NCBI RefSeq assembly: GCF_023896955.1
Contig: NZ_JAMHIW010000015.1
Coordinates: forward strand, 1-64,000
Direction of reading: 5' to 3'
Source: Micromonospora sp. RHAY321
GTDB lineage: Bacteria > Actinomycetota > Actinomycetes > Mycobacteriales > Micromonosporaceae
DNA length: 64,000 bases
A program made the position numbers and the translations under genes. Shown one piece after another: positions 34,888 to 43,340 of this stretch. Positions within the stretch are counted from its first letter, which is position 1, and each line of letters begins with the position of its first letter. Under the pieces are notes generated by a model. That model was not told the origin of the DNA. It did not search any database and saw only the letters and a list, made by a program, of their open reading frames with translations.

Positions 34888-35619
34888 CTATCCGGCGCGG
34901 TAGACGGAGATGTGTGCCGTGCTGTCCGCGTCGAACGGGCGCCGGTGCCAGTCGGCGTACCGCTCGGTGAGCCGGAGCCCGGCCTGCTGCGCCATCGCGT
35001 CGATCTGATGCGGCCAGGCGTACCGCATGGCGAAGGGCTTCAGGTGCACGCCCTCGCCGTCGAAGGTGATGGTCTGCCGGACGAAGCGCTGCGCCGGTCG
35101 GTCGTACCGGTGCAGCCGGATCGTCGCGGAGTCCTCCGTCACGGCACGGACCTGCACCTGCTCGTCACGGTCGAAGCTGCGCTGGTCGGGCACGAACGCC
35201 TCGACGACGAACGCGCCGCCGGGCGACAACACCCGGGCGACATTGCGGAAGCAGTCCGCCTGCCGCTCGGCCTCCACGAGGTTGAACAGCGTGTTGTAGA
35301 CCAGGTACGCCAGGCGGAACGGGCCTGCGACGGGCACGTCCGCCATGTCGGCCACCACCACCGGGATCTGCTCGCCGCCGGGCTTCGCCCGCATCTCCGC
35401 CAGCATCTCCTCGGACGCCTCGACGCCGTGCACGGTGAGGCCGCGCTCGGCCAGCGGCAGGGCGACCCGGCCGGTGCCGATCGCCAGTTCCAGAACCGGC
35501 CCGCCGTCGGCCAGGTCGGCCAGGAAGTCGACGGCCGGAGTCGGGTCGGGGTTGGGTCCGTCGTCGTAGCCGGCGGCCCACAGCCGGCCGAACAGGCCGG
35601 GATCGTCGAAGACCGACAT
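34888..35619 (-). CDS. Class I SAM-dependent methyltransferase
   Basis: A 243-residue Rossmann methyltransferase: motif I VLELAIGTGRVALPLAERG, motif II VHGVEASEEML, then NTLFNL and GGAFVVEAF. The substrate is unknown. GGAGG is 7 bases before ATG 35619. A 35-codon ORF with its own good ribosome-binding site ends 21 bp upstream, so the two form a probable operon. Confidence 0.9.
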   Translation of the reverse strand: MSVFDDPGLFGRLWAAGYDDGPNPDPTPAVDFLADLADGGPVLELAIGTGRVALPLAERGLTVHGVEASEEMLAEMRAKPGGEQIPVVVADMADVPVAGPFRLAYLVYNTLFNLVEAERQADCFRNVARVLSPGGAFVVEAFVPDQRSFDRDEQVQVRAVTEDSATIRLHRYDRPAQRFVRQTITFDGEGVHLKPFAMRYAWPHQIDAMAQQAGLRLTERYADWHRRPFDADSTAHISVYRAG

Positions 35620-35640
35620 CAGCGGCCTCCGGGGTTGGTG

Positions 35641-35748
35641 TCAGTGGCGCGCAGCCGCGCCGTGGTCAGGGGAGCAGATCTGTTCACGAAGTCTCGATTC
35701 CTCAGGTCGGATGACGTTCGGTCGGAGGAACTTCGTCGAGTCAGGCAT
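35641..35748 (-). CDS. 35-residue small protein or leader peptide
   Basis: The ORF starts at ATG 35748 with AAGGGAG 8-9 bases upstream and ends in TGA 21 bp before the methyltransferase gene. The peptide begins MPDSTKFLRPNVIRPEE, has a single Cys25 and a His-ending tail SPDHGAAARH. It may be a RiPP-like precursor, a regulatory leader or a small protein; composition alone cannot decide. The ribosome-binding site and operon position are the evidence that it is translated. Confidence 0.5.
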   Translation of the reverse strand: MPDSTKFLRPNVIRPEESRLREQICSPDHGAAARH

Positions 35749-35850
35749 GGCGGCTGCTCCCTTCGCGCGGCTGTCGGGTGAGGACACCAGAGGACGCCGG
35801 GGCCCGGCAAGGCATTTACCTCGGCCGGACCCCACGCCTGGTCGATGCGC

Positions 35851-36213
35851 TCAGGAGATGTGGTGCAGGATCACGTTGTGCACGTGGTGGCTCTTCTGCG
35901 CGCCTCGGAACTCCACCTCGTAGGTGTGCGTGCCGACGTGGATGGCGATCGCGCCGGTGGAAAAGAACGTGCCACCCCAGGACTTGTTGCTGACCACGCT
36001 CACGCTGGTGATCTTCGAGTACGGGATGCTGGTGATCGCATGCCGCTTTCCGACGAAGGAGCGGTCCTGGATGATCACGCGCCGGTCGGTCAGCCCGATG
36101 AACCCGGTGCCGGTGCCGACGGCGTCGTAGACGGCGATGATCTGCTCACCGTCGAGGAGTCCACTCTCGATCTGCTGGACCTGCTCCTTGCGGTCGTACG
36201 CGATGTTCGCCAT
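35851..36213 (-). CDS. Bacterial PH-domain protein
   Basis: A 120-residue protein with the bacterial PH-like pattern: GEQIIAVYDAV, FIGLTDRRVIIQD, YSKITSVSV and a final helix HHVHNVILHHI. It has no membrane segment. Similar small proteins are common in actinobacteria with no assigned function. ATG 36213 lies 11 bp from the stop of the upstream methyltransferase gene. Confidence 0.75.
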   Translation of the reverse strand: MANIAYDRKEQVQQIESGLLDGEQIIAVYDAVGTGTGFIGLTDRRVIIQDRSFVGKRHAITSIPYSKITSVSVVSNKSWGGTFFSTGAIAIHVGTHTYEVEFRGAQKSHHVHNVILHHIS

Positions 36214-36223
36214 GCGGACCAGG

Positions 36224-36979
36224 CTAGGCAACCGGCGCCAGCCGGCCGGCGTGGGCGATGACCAGCAACTCGCCGTCGCCCTGGCCGACCGGCTCGCGGT
36301 GCCAGCCGCCGTGGACGCGGTCGACGGTGAAACCCGCCGTGCCCAGGGAGTCGCGCAGCTCCGCCTCGGTGCGGAACCGCAGTGTGGCCGAGCTGAGCAG
36401 TTCCTCCCCGTCGGCGAAGTGGTAGTGGTGGGTGAAGCTGACCGCGCCGCCGCGTACCCCGGTGACCTCGGTCCACGCGCGGACCTCGCCGCCGTCGGGC
36501 AGCGTGATCCGCCGCCGCGAGTCGACCGGGTTCCACCGCTCCCAGCGGCGGTCCGCCGGGTCGCGGGCGTCGAAGACCAGCCGGCCGTCGGGCACCAGCG
36601 CCCGTCGCAGGTCGGCGAGGGTACGCGCCCACTCCGCGTCGTCGACGAGGAACTGCGCCACGTGGCTGGTCAGCACCGCCACGTCGAAGGCACCGTCCGG
36701 CAGCAGCGCCGAGGTGCCCTCGATCCAGGTCACCCGTTCTCCGCCCGGTTTCGCGCGGGCGGCGGCCAGGGACGCGCCGGCGGGGTCGACACCGGTGACG
36801 GTGTGGCCGGCGCCGGCGAGGGCGACGGTCAACCGGCCGGTGCCGCATCCCAGGTCGAGGACCCGCGCGACGGGGGTCTCGTCGACCACCGACCGGAAGA
36901 AGTCATCGTCCGGCCCCCACGTGCATTCGGCGTCGTAGACCTGGACGAGCCGGCGGTGGCGGAACTCGCCGTGCCTCAT
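36224..36979 (-). CDS. Class I SAM-dependent methyltransferase
   Basis: A 251-residue methyltransferase with motif I VLDLGCGTGRLTVALAGAG, motif II VTGVDPAG and a late HHYHFADGEELL region as in small-molecule methyltransferases. ATG 36979 overlaps the stop of the LysR gene (ATGA), so it is co-expressed with that regulator. The PH-domain gene follows after 10 bp, making a three-gene unit. Confidence 0.9.
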   Translation of the reverse strand: MRHGEFRHRRLVQVYDAECTWGPDDDFFRSVVDETPVARVLDLGCGTGRLTVALAGAGHTVTGVDPAGASLAAARAKPGGERVTWIEGTSALLPDGAFDVAVLTSHVAQFLVDDAEWARTLADLRRALVPDGRLVFDARDPADRRWERWNPVDSRRRITLPDGGEVRAWTEVTGVRGGAVSFTHHYHFADGEELLSSATLRFRTEAELRDSLGTAGFTVDRVHGGWHREPVGQGDGELLVIAHAGRLAPVA

Positions 36980-37860
36980 CGGGCGTTCGACTCGGTCGCG
37001 GCGCGGACGAACTCCCGCACCCGGGCGGTGTCGTTGCTGGCGAGCCAGACCGGCCCGCGCTCGATCGGGGGCGCGTCGTGGATCGGCACGTACGCCACGT
37101 CGGGGCGCGGGTAGTAGCGCCGGGTGTGCTCGCCCACCGGCAGCACGCCGCGGCCCAGCGCCACCAGGGACAGCATCTCGGAGAAGGTGTTCCCGGTGGG
37201 GCCCTTCGGCACGCGCCGGCCGGACGGGGTGTGCTCCGGTGTGCGGTCCCGCTTGAACTCGGCCGAGGTCACCGCCGGGTACTGCACCACCGGATGGTCG
37301 GCGAGCACCTCCAGCGACACCGACGGCTCCCGGGTGAGCGGGTGGCCGGCGGCCACGGCCAGCACCCGGTCCTCGGAGAGCAGCGCCGGGCCGGTGGCCA
37401 TCCCGTCGAAGGGGTACGAGGCGATCAGCACGTCGGTGGAGCCGTCGAGCAGGCCGGAGCGGGTGGTGGCCAGCTGAGCCTCGTGCACCTCGACCCGGCA
37501 GTCGGGATGCCGCTCGGTGAACAGGGCGACCGCCCGGAGCAGCACCGGCGCCGTCCACTCGCCCAGGAACGCCACCCGCAGCGTCCCGGTGACGCCTCGT
37601 CCGGCGTCGACCGCGCGTCGGACCGCCTCGTCCATGCCGGCCACCAGCGGGGCCAGCTCGTCGGCGAGCTGCCGCCCGATCGGGGTGAGCGCGACGACCC
37701 GGCTCGTTCGAGCGAAGAGCGGTGCGCCGATGCGGCGCTCCAGCTTCTTGACCACGTGGCTGACCCGGCCGGTGCTGATCCGCAGCCGTTCGGCGGTCCG
37801 GCCGAAGTGCAGTTCCTCGGCGAGGGTCAGGAACGTCTCGACCTCGTACCGCTCCAGCAC
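36976..37860 (-). CDS. LysR-family transcriptional regulator
   Basis: A 294-residue LTTR with the helix-turn-helix at about 5-62 (HFGRTAERLRISTGRVSHVVKKLERRIG) and an effector domain. The recognition helix is TGRVSHVVKK, as in the actinobacterial LysR group that lacks the usual PxxSxxI. It is coupled to a methyltransferase gene. A GTTG-N9-CAAC imperfect operator lies at 37873-37889 just upstream, divergent from the DUF1801 gene. Confidence 0.9.
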   Translation of the reverse strand: MLERYEVETFLTLAEELHFGRTAERLRISTGRVSHVVKKLERRIGAPLFARTSRVVALTPIGRQLADELAPLVAGMDEAVRRAVDAGRGVTGTLRVAFLGEWTAPVLLRAVALFTERHPDCRVEVHEAQLATTRSGLLDGSTDVLIASYPFDGMATGPALLSEDRVLAVAAGHPLTREPSVSLEVLADHPVVQYPAVTSAEFKRDRTPEHTPSGRRVPKGPTGNTFSEMLSLVALGRGVLPVGEHTRRYYPRPDVAYVPIHDAPPIERGPVWLASNDTARVREFVRAATESNAR

Positions 37861-37980
37861 GCCGCTCCCACCGTTGACCTGTGGGCAACGATCGTAGCGG
37901 CATCGGCTCTTGGTCGGCGACGCCCGTCAGCGGATCGTGAACCCCGGCAAAGAGAACCTCTCGACCGAAGGGCACTCGCG

Positions 37981-38334
37981 ATGAGTATCGACGACTACCT
38001 GGCCGGCCTGCCCGGTCCGCTGCGGGACATCGGGGAGAAGCTGACGCCCATCATCACGGCCGCCCTGCCCGGTGCGACCGGGGCGATGTGGCACGGCCAC
38101 CCGGTCTGGAGCCTGGGCGACCGGCCCGGCCGGAACCCGGTCTGCCTGCTCAAGGCGTACCGGTCGGATGTCACGTTCGGTCTGTGGCGCGGGCAGGAGA
38201 TCACCGACCCGTCCGGGCGGCTGGTGCCCGGCGCGCGGGCGATGGCCGTGGTGAAGCTGCGTGGGCTCGCCGACATCGACCCGGGGCTGTTCACCGGCTG
38301 GCTGCGTGCGGCGGCCGCACTGGAGGAGGCGTGA
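37981..38334 (+). CDS. DUF1801-family protein
   Basis: A 117-residue protein of the YdhG-like DUF1801 fold, with the conserved MWHGHPVWSLG and VCLLKAY segments. Its relatives have been linked to iron handling, but the function is unproven. ATG 37981 begins MSIDDYLAG. Its TGA overlaps the following GTG, so it is made together with a VOC protein. Confidence 0.8.
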   Translation: MSIDDYLAGLPGPLRDIGEKLTPIITAALPGATGAMWHGHPVWSLGDRPGRNPVCLLKAYRSDVTFGLWRGQEITDPSGRLVPGARAMAVVKLRGLADIDPGLFTGWLRAAAALEEA

Positions 38335-38732
38335 GTGCGGTGCGGGTGACCGGGTTCGACCATCTGGTGCTGACCGTCGCCGACGTGGAGCGGTCTTTGG
38401 ACTTCTACTGCGGCCTGCTCGGGCTGGCGCCGGTACGGGTCGACGAGTGGCGAGCTGGCGGCGTCCCGTTCCCGTCGGTGCGGATCGGTCCGGAGAGCAT
38501 CATCGACCTGGTCCGTGGCGACCGGCGGGGCGCCAACGTCGATCACTTCTGCCTGGTGGTGGCACCCCTGGACTGGTCCGAGGTGATCGACTCGGGCGCC
38601 TTCACGGTGTTGACGGGGCCGGTCGGCCGGTTCGGTGCCCGGGGCTCGGCGACCTCGATCTACGTCCGCGACCCGGACGGCAACTCGGTGGAGCTGCGCT
38701 GGTACCCGCAGGACTCGGCCGCCGATCGGTGA
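38331..38732 (+). CDS. VOC/glyoxalase-like protein
   Basis: A 133-residue VOC-fold protein with the metal-ligand block GFDHLVLTVADVERSLDFY at the front and SIYVRDPDGNSVELRWY at the end, typical of glyoxalase/fosfomycin-resistance-like proteins. GTG 38331 overlaps the DUF1801 stop and has GGAGGAGG upstream. The substrate is unknown. Confidence 0.88.
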   Translation: MSAVRVTGFDHLVLTVADVERSLDFYCGLLGLAPVRVDEWRAGGVPFPSVRIGPESIIDLVRGDRRGANVDHFCLVVAPLDWSEVIDSGAFTVLTGPVGRFGARGSATSIYVRDPDGNSVELRWYPQDSAADR

Positions 38733-38807
38733 GCCGCCGATCGGCGACGCGGAGCCCCGCGCCACCCGCGGGAAGCGGGTGGCGCGGGGCCACGGGGGGA
38801 CGGTGCG

Positions 38808-39131
38808 TCAGTGGTCGCTGCGCGGGTCGTGGTCGGTGCTGCGGCTGCCGGACTTGGCGAGGCCCCGGCTCACCAGGTAGCCGATGGTCAGCAGGGTGAT
38901 GTACCACCAGGCCTTGTCGGCGGCGAAGTAGTCGCCGCCGTTGTTCGCGGCACCGTCGCCGACGGCGTTCGAGGCGATCAGCACACCGATCACGGCCAGC
39001 AGGTAGACGGCCAGCTCGGTGGTCTTCCAGGACGGCTTGGTCTCGTCGCCGTGCCGGTGGACGCGGCGGACGTCGTGCTGGCCGGCGTGCTCGACGTGGT
39101 CGTTGGCGCGGTTCTGGATGGGCGCGGTCAT
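38808..39131 (-). CDS. Small two-helix membrane protein
   Basis: A 107-residue protein with a His-rich soluble N-terminus of about 38 residues, a membrane helix at about 41-59, a short outer loop with GGDYFAADK, and a second helix followed by a charged tail. AGGAG lies 5 bases before ATG 39131. The family is common in actinobacteria without known function. Confidence 0.75.
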   Translation of the reverse strand: MTAPIQNRANDHVEHAGQHDVRRVHRHGDETKPSWKTTELAVYLLAVIGVLIASNAVGDGAANNGGDYFAADKAWWYITLLTIGYLVSRGLAKSGSRSTDHDPRSDH

Positions 39132-39259
39132 GTCAGCTCCTGAAAAGCGCAATATGAGAGGTTCACTCCGTTACGGGGCGGTTGTCTGCTCCCGCGCCGG
39201 ATTGATACCCCTGCGTCTTTCAGGAAAACCTGAGATTTCAGTGATCTCTCAGCGGAGCC

Positions 39260-39568
39260 TCAGGACTCGGTGACGGTCCGGTAGACGTCCTCGATCCGGG
39301 CCGCCAGCAGGACGTCGCCCTCGGTCAGCGGCTCCCCGTTGCCGTGCCCCACCCGGATCTGGGTGCTGTCTGCGTGGCGGCTGATCTCGGGCCGCAGGTG
39401 CAGCGCGTCGGCGACCACCTTCACGCGTTCCGTCAGCGCCGCGTGTTGGGTATCGTCGATCACGAGAGTCCGCCGGATCTGCTCGCCTTCCCGCGTCCAA
39501 CCAGATAGCAAGGTCAACGCGTCGGAAAGGTAGTCGTGCTTGGCTCGGCTGTTGAACAGCACGCGCAT
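39260..39568 (-). CDS. Pterin-4a-carbinolamine dehydratase-like protein lacking the HHP motif
   Basis: A 102-residue protein that matches the second half of the PCD fold (RRTLVIDDTQHAALTERVKVVADAL, EGDVLLAARIE). The catalytic HHPD-type motif is replaced by SRHADST, so dehydratase activity is doubtful. GGGGGG precedes ATG 39568. It is divergent from the Nudix gene and belongs to a short actinobacterial branch of the family. Confidence 0.65.
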   Translation of the reverse strand: MRVLFNSRAKHDYLSDALTLLSGWTREGEQIRRTLVIDDTQHAALTERVKVVADALHLRPEISRHADSTQIRVGHGNGEPLTEGDVLLAARIEDVYRTVTES

Positions 39569-39751
39569 CACCGCACCCCCCAAGCGCCGTTGCCGGCTTG
39601 TGGCCAAATCGTCGCCATCCCGTGTCTTGTCGGTGCCCTCTAGTCTGTCGTCGCGTGGAAGGGGTGTCCACGCCCACACTTCCGGGTTCTCCTGGCCTAG
39701 CGGCCGGCTTCGGTACCCAAACCGCCGATTGATCTGGCACCCTGGACGCCC

Positions 39752-40222
39752 GTGCGGACCGAACGGGCGAATGGTGGCGGGCAGGCCGAACGACGGGACC
39801 TGAAGGTGGTCGTCGGCGCGGCGATCATCCGGGACGGGCGGGTGCTCGCCTGTGCGCGTTCCGGCCCACCCGAGGTGGCCGGGATGTGGGAGTTCCCCGG
39901 CGGGAAGGTCGAGCCGGGCGAGGCCGAGACCGACGCGTTGGTCCGGGAGTGCGCCGAGGAGCTGGCCGTAGGTGTGGAGATCGGCGACCGCGTCGGCCGC
40001 AACGTGCGGATGGCGCACGGCCGCTCGGTGCTCAAGGTGTACGCCGCCCGCCTGCTGGACGGCGAGGAGCCGCAGGCACTGGAACACTCCGCGCTCCGCT
40101 GGCTGGCGGCGGACGAGCTGGACTCGGTCACCTGGCTCCCGGCCGACGCCCCGATCGTCGCCGCGCTCCGCCCCGTCCTGAGCGGGCCCAGGCGTCGGCC
40201 AGCCCGGCCACCCGCCGGTTGA
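39752..40222 (+). CDS. Nudix hydrolase, MutT-like
   Basis: A 156-residue Nudix protein with the box GGKVEPGEAETDALVRECAEEL from residue 50, satisfying Gx5Ex7REUxEE, and an FPGG entry. MutT-like enzymes clean damaged nucleotides such as 8-oxo-dGTP; the substrate is inferred. The start is GTG 39752. Its last codons touch a palindromic element at 40218-40278 and it is convergent with sdhB. Confidence 0.9.
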   Translation: MRTERANGGGQAERRDLKVVVGAAIIRDGRVLACARSGPPEVAGMWEFPGGKVEPGEAETDALVRECAEELAVGVEIGDRVGRNVRMAHGRSVLKVYAARLLDGEEPQALEHSALRWLAADELDSVTWLPADAPIVAALRPVLSGPRRRPARPPAG

Positions 40223-40278
40223 TCGAGAGGTTGGCGGGCTCGTTGAGCCGCGAAACCCTCGCCAGCCCCATGATCAAC
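40218..40278. repeat. Palindromic REP-like element at the 3' end of the Nudix gene
   Basis: GTTGATC at 40218-40224 and GATCAAC at 40272-40278 bound an imperfect stem with GGTTGGCGGG-like and CTCGCCAGCC-like arms. It belongs to the same sequence family as the elements at 1-46 and 21165-21222 and covers the Nudix stop codon. It may also serve as a bidirectional terminator. Confidence 0.65.
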
Positions 40279-40338
40279 GTCGGAGTGCGGAACGGGGGCC
40301 GACGGCATCAGCCGCGGCCCCCGGTCCGGTGATCGTGC

Positions 40339-41403
40339 TCAGTGCTTGTCCTGCTCCGGGTGGGCGAAGTTGAGGTGCTCCGGAGGCAGCGGGAAGGCCA
40401 CGTCGTCACCGAACGGCGACGGCGCGGCGGCCCGGTCGAAGGTGAGCTCCGTCAGCGGAAGGCGGCCCCGGTCGTCGACCGCGGGCGCGGTCGGGTGGGG
40501 CACCTCCCGGTGCCAGTTGACGCCGCTCTGTGCCTGCGCCTCGGCCTGCGGGTCGTGGGAGCCACCCGCGTGCGAGTGGACTCCGCCCCGGCTCGTACTC
40601 GGCGGCGTCGCCGAGCCCTGGCGGGCGGTGGTCACGCTGGTCTGGGGCGTCTCGCCCCGACGGAAGATCTTGCTACCAAGCCACACAAGGGGATCGTACC
40701 TGCGGTCGACGACCCGCTCCTTCATGGGGATGATCCCGTTGTCAGTGATCTTGATGTGCTCCGGGCAGACCTCCGTGCAGCACTTGGTGATGTTGCAGAA
40801 GCCGAGGCCCTGTTCGGCCTGCGCGTACTCCTTGCGGTCCGTCCGGGCGTCCAGCGGGTGCATGTCCAGCTCGGCCGCCCGGATGAAGTACCGCGGCCCG
40901 GAGAACGCCTGCTTGTTCTCGTCGTGGTCGCGGATCACGTGGCAGACGGTCTGGCACAGGAAGCACTCGATGCACTTGCGGAACTCCTGCGAGCGCTCGA
41001 CGTCGACCTGCTGCATGCGGTAGTCGCCCGGGGCCACGTCCGCCGGCGGGGCGAACGCCGGCGTCTCCCGGGCCTTCTCGTAGTTGAACGAGACGTCCGT
41101 GACCAGGTCCCGGATCACCGGGAACGTGCGCAGCGGGGTGACCGTGACGGTCTCCTCGTCGCCGAAGGTCGACATCCGGGTCATGCAGCCCAGCCGCGGC
41201 TTGCCGTTGATCTCCATGGAGCAGGAGCCGCACTTGCCGGCCTTGCAGTTCCACCGGCACGCGAGGTCGGGTGCGTCGGTGGCCTGCAGGCGGTGGATGA
41301 CGTCGAGGACGACCTCGCCCTCGTTCACCTCGACCATGTAGTCCTGCAGGTCGCCGCCGGTCTCGTCGCCCCGCCAGATCCGGAACTGACGCTTCGCGCT
41401 CAT
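40339..41403 (-). CDS. sdhB: Succinate dehydrogenase iron-sulfur subunit with long C-terminal extension
   Basis: Electron-transfer subunit of complex II. The 354-residue protein has the [2Fe-2S] cysteines at 53, 58, 61 and 73 (CKAGKCGSC), and the later CIECFLCQTVC and CCTEVCPEHIKI blocks for the [3Fe-4S] and [4Fe-4S] clusters. The core ends near residue 255, as is usual; the remaining 100 residues are low-complexity, His/Pro/Ser-rich and then acidic. ATG 41403 overlaps the sdhA stop (ATGA). Confidence 0.95.
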   Translation of the reverse strand: MSAKRQFRIWRGDETGGDLQDYMVEVNEGEVVLDVIHRLQATDAPDLACRWNCKAGKCGSCSMEINGKPRLGCMTRMSTFGDEETVTVTPLRTFPVIRDLVTDVSFNYEKARETPAFAPPADVAPGDYRMQQVDVERSQEFRKCIECFLCQTVCHVIRDHDENKQAFSGPRYFIRAAELDMHPLDARTDRKEYAQAEQGLGFCNITKCCTEVCPEHIKITDNGIIPMKERVVDRRYDPLVWLGSKIFRRGETPQTSVTTARQGSATPPSTSRGGVHSHAGGSHDPQAEAQAQSGVNWHREVPHPTAPAVDDRGRLPLTELTFDRAAAPSPFGDDVAFPLPPEHLNFAHPEQDKH

Positions 41404-43328
41404 CGGTTGTCCGCCTCTCCAGCGTCGGGGACGAGGGCGTCGAAGTCGGCGAGCTCCTCGTCGGTGAGGTACTTGGCGAGCTCCGCCCGGTCGAAGAGGC
41501 CGATCAGCTCCGGCCGCATCTTCGGCAGCGGCTTGCGGGTCAGCCGCACGGTGTCGCCGTCCAGCGCGCAGACCAGGTTGACCTGCCGCCACTTCGGCTC
41601 CATCGCCGGATAGTCCTCCCGCGTGTGCCCGCCGCGCGACTCCTGCCGCTCCAGCGCCGCCTTCGCGGTGCACTCCGAGACCACCAGCATGTTGCGCAGG
41701 TCGAGTGCCAGGTGCCAGCCCGGGTTGTAGCGCCGGCCACCGGCCGCGCTCACCTTGGCCACCCGCTCGCGCAGCTCGGCCAGCCGGCCCAGCGCGTCGG
41801 TCAGCTCGCCCTCGCGCCGGATGATGCCGACCAGGTCTCCCATGACCGCCTGGAGGTCCTGCTGCAGGGTGTACGGGCTCTCGCCGGTGTCCCGCTGCAG
41901 CGGGGCCAGCGCCGTCTCCACCGCGGCCTCGACGGCGTCCACGGCCACCTTCGGCCGGGCCGGCAGCCCGTCGGCGTAGCTCGCCGCGTGGCCGCCCGCC
42001 CGCTTGCCGAAGACCAGCAGGTCGGACAGCGAGTTGCCGCCCAGCCGGTTGGAGCCGTGCATGCCGCCGGAGACCTCACCGGCGGCGAAGAGCCCCCGCA
42101 CGTGGCCGAAGGCGGCACCGGAGTCCGGGTCCACCTCGACGCCGCCCATCACGTAGTGACAGGTCGGCCCGACCTCCATCGGCTCGGCGGTGATGTCGAC
42201 GTCGGCCAGCTCCTTGAACTGGTGGTACATCGAGGGGAGCCGCCGGCGGATCTCGTCGGCCGAGCGCCGGCTGGCGATGTCCAGGAAGACGCCACCGGCG
42301 GGGGATCCCCGGCCGGCCTTGACCTCGCTGTTGATCGCGCGGGCCACCTCGTCCCGGGGCAGCAGCTCCGGAGGGCGGCGGTTGTTGTCCGGGTCGGTGT
42401 ACCAGCGGTCCGCCTCCTCCTCGGTCTCCGCGTACTGCTTGCGGAAGACGTCGGGGACGTAGTCGAACATGAACCGCTTGCCCTCGGAGTTCTTGAGCAC
42501 GCCGCCGTCACCGCGAACCGACTCGGTGACCAGGATGCCCTTCACCGACGGCGGCCAGACCATGCCGGTCGGGTGGAACTGGAGGAACTCCATGTTGATC
42601 AGAGTGGCCCCGGCGCGCAGCGCCAGCGCGTGACCGTCCCCCGTGTACTCCCAGGAGTTCGAGGTCACCTTGTAGGAGCGCCCGACACCGCCGGTGGCCA
42701 GCACCACGGCCGGCGCCTCGAAGAGGACGAACTCCCCGGACTCCCGGTAGTAGCCGAACGCGCCGGCGACCCGGTCGCCGTCGAGCAGCAGCTCGGTGAT
42801 CGTCGTCTCGGAGAAGACCTTGATCCGGGCGTCGTACGAGCCGAACTCGCGCTTGTCCTCCTGCTGGAGGGAGACGATCTTCTGCTGGAGGGTGCGGATC
42901 AGCTCCAGGCCGGTCCGGTCACCCACGTGCGCCAGCCGGGGGTACTCGTGACCGCCGAAGTTGCGCTGCGAGATCTTGCCGTCCTTGGTGCGGTCGAAGA
43001 GCGCGCCGTACGTCTCCAACTCCCAGATCCGCTGCGGCGACTCCTTCGCGTGCAGCTCGGCCATCCGGAAGTTGTTGAGGAACTTGCCGCCCCGCATGGT
43101 GTCCCGGAAGTGCACCTGCCAGTTGTCCCGGCTGTTCACGTTCCCCATCGCGGCGGCGGCGCCGCCCTCGGCCATCACCGTGTGCGCCTTGCCGAACAGC
43201 GACTTGGAGATGATCGCGGTCTTCTTGCCGGCGAGCCGGGCCTCGATCGCCGCGCGCAGACCGGCGCCGCCGGCCCCGATGACGACGACGTCGTAGTGGT
43301 GTCGTTCGATTCGCGTGGTAGTGGTCAT
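41400..43328 (-). CDS. sdhA: Succinate dehydrogenase flavoprotein subunit
   Basis: Oxidises succinate to fumarate with covalently bound FAD. The 642-residue protein has the dinucleotide-binding GAGGAGLRAA, the FAD-histidine segment KAHTVMAEGG, substrate-site residues in FHPTG and RGDGG, and the capping domain. It is the middle gene of sdhCAB, 12 bp after sdhC and overlapping sdhB. Sequence and layout match the actinobacterial menaquinone-linked Sdh1 type. Confidence 0.97.
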   Translation of the reverse strand: MTTTTRIERHHYDVVVIGAGGAGLRAAIEARLAGKKTAIISKSLFGKAHTVMAEGGAAAAMGNVNSRDNWQVHFRDTMRGGKFLNNFRMAELHAKESPQRIWELETYGALFDRTKDGKISQRNFGGHEYPRLAHVGDRTGLELIRTLQQKIVSLQQEDKREFGSYDARIKVFSETTITELLLDGDRVAGAFGYYRESGEFVLFEAPAVVLATGGVGRSYKVTSNSWEYTGDGHALALRAGATLINMEFLQFHPTGMVWPPSVKGILVTESVRGDGGVLKNSEGKRFMFDYVPDVFRKQYAETEEEADRWYTDPDNNRRPPELLPRDEVARAINSEVKAGRGSPAGGVFLDIASRRSADEIRRRLPSMYHQFKELADVDITAEPMEVGPTCHYVMGGVEVDPDSGAAFGHVRGLFAAGEVSGGMHGSNRLGGNSLSDLLVFGKRAGGHAASYADGLPARPKVAVDAVEAAVETALAPLQRDTGESPYTLQQDLQAVMGDLVGIIRREGELTDALGRLAELRERVAKVSAAGGRRYNPGWHLALDLRNMLVVSECTAKAALERQESRGGHTREDYPAMEPKWRQVNLVCALDGDTVRLTRKPLPKMRPELIGLFDRAELAKYLTDEELADFDALVPDAGEADNR

Positions 43329-43340
43329 GTCAGGGGCCCT

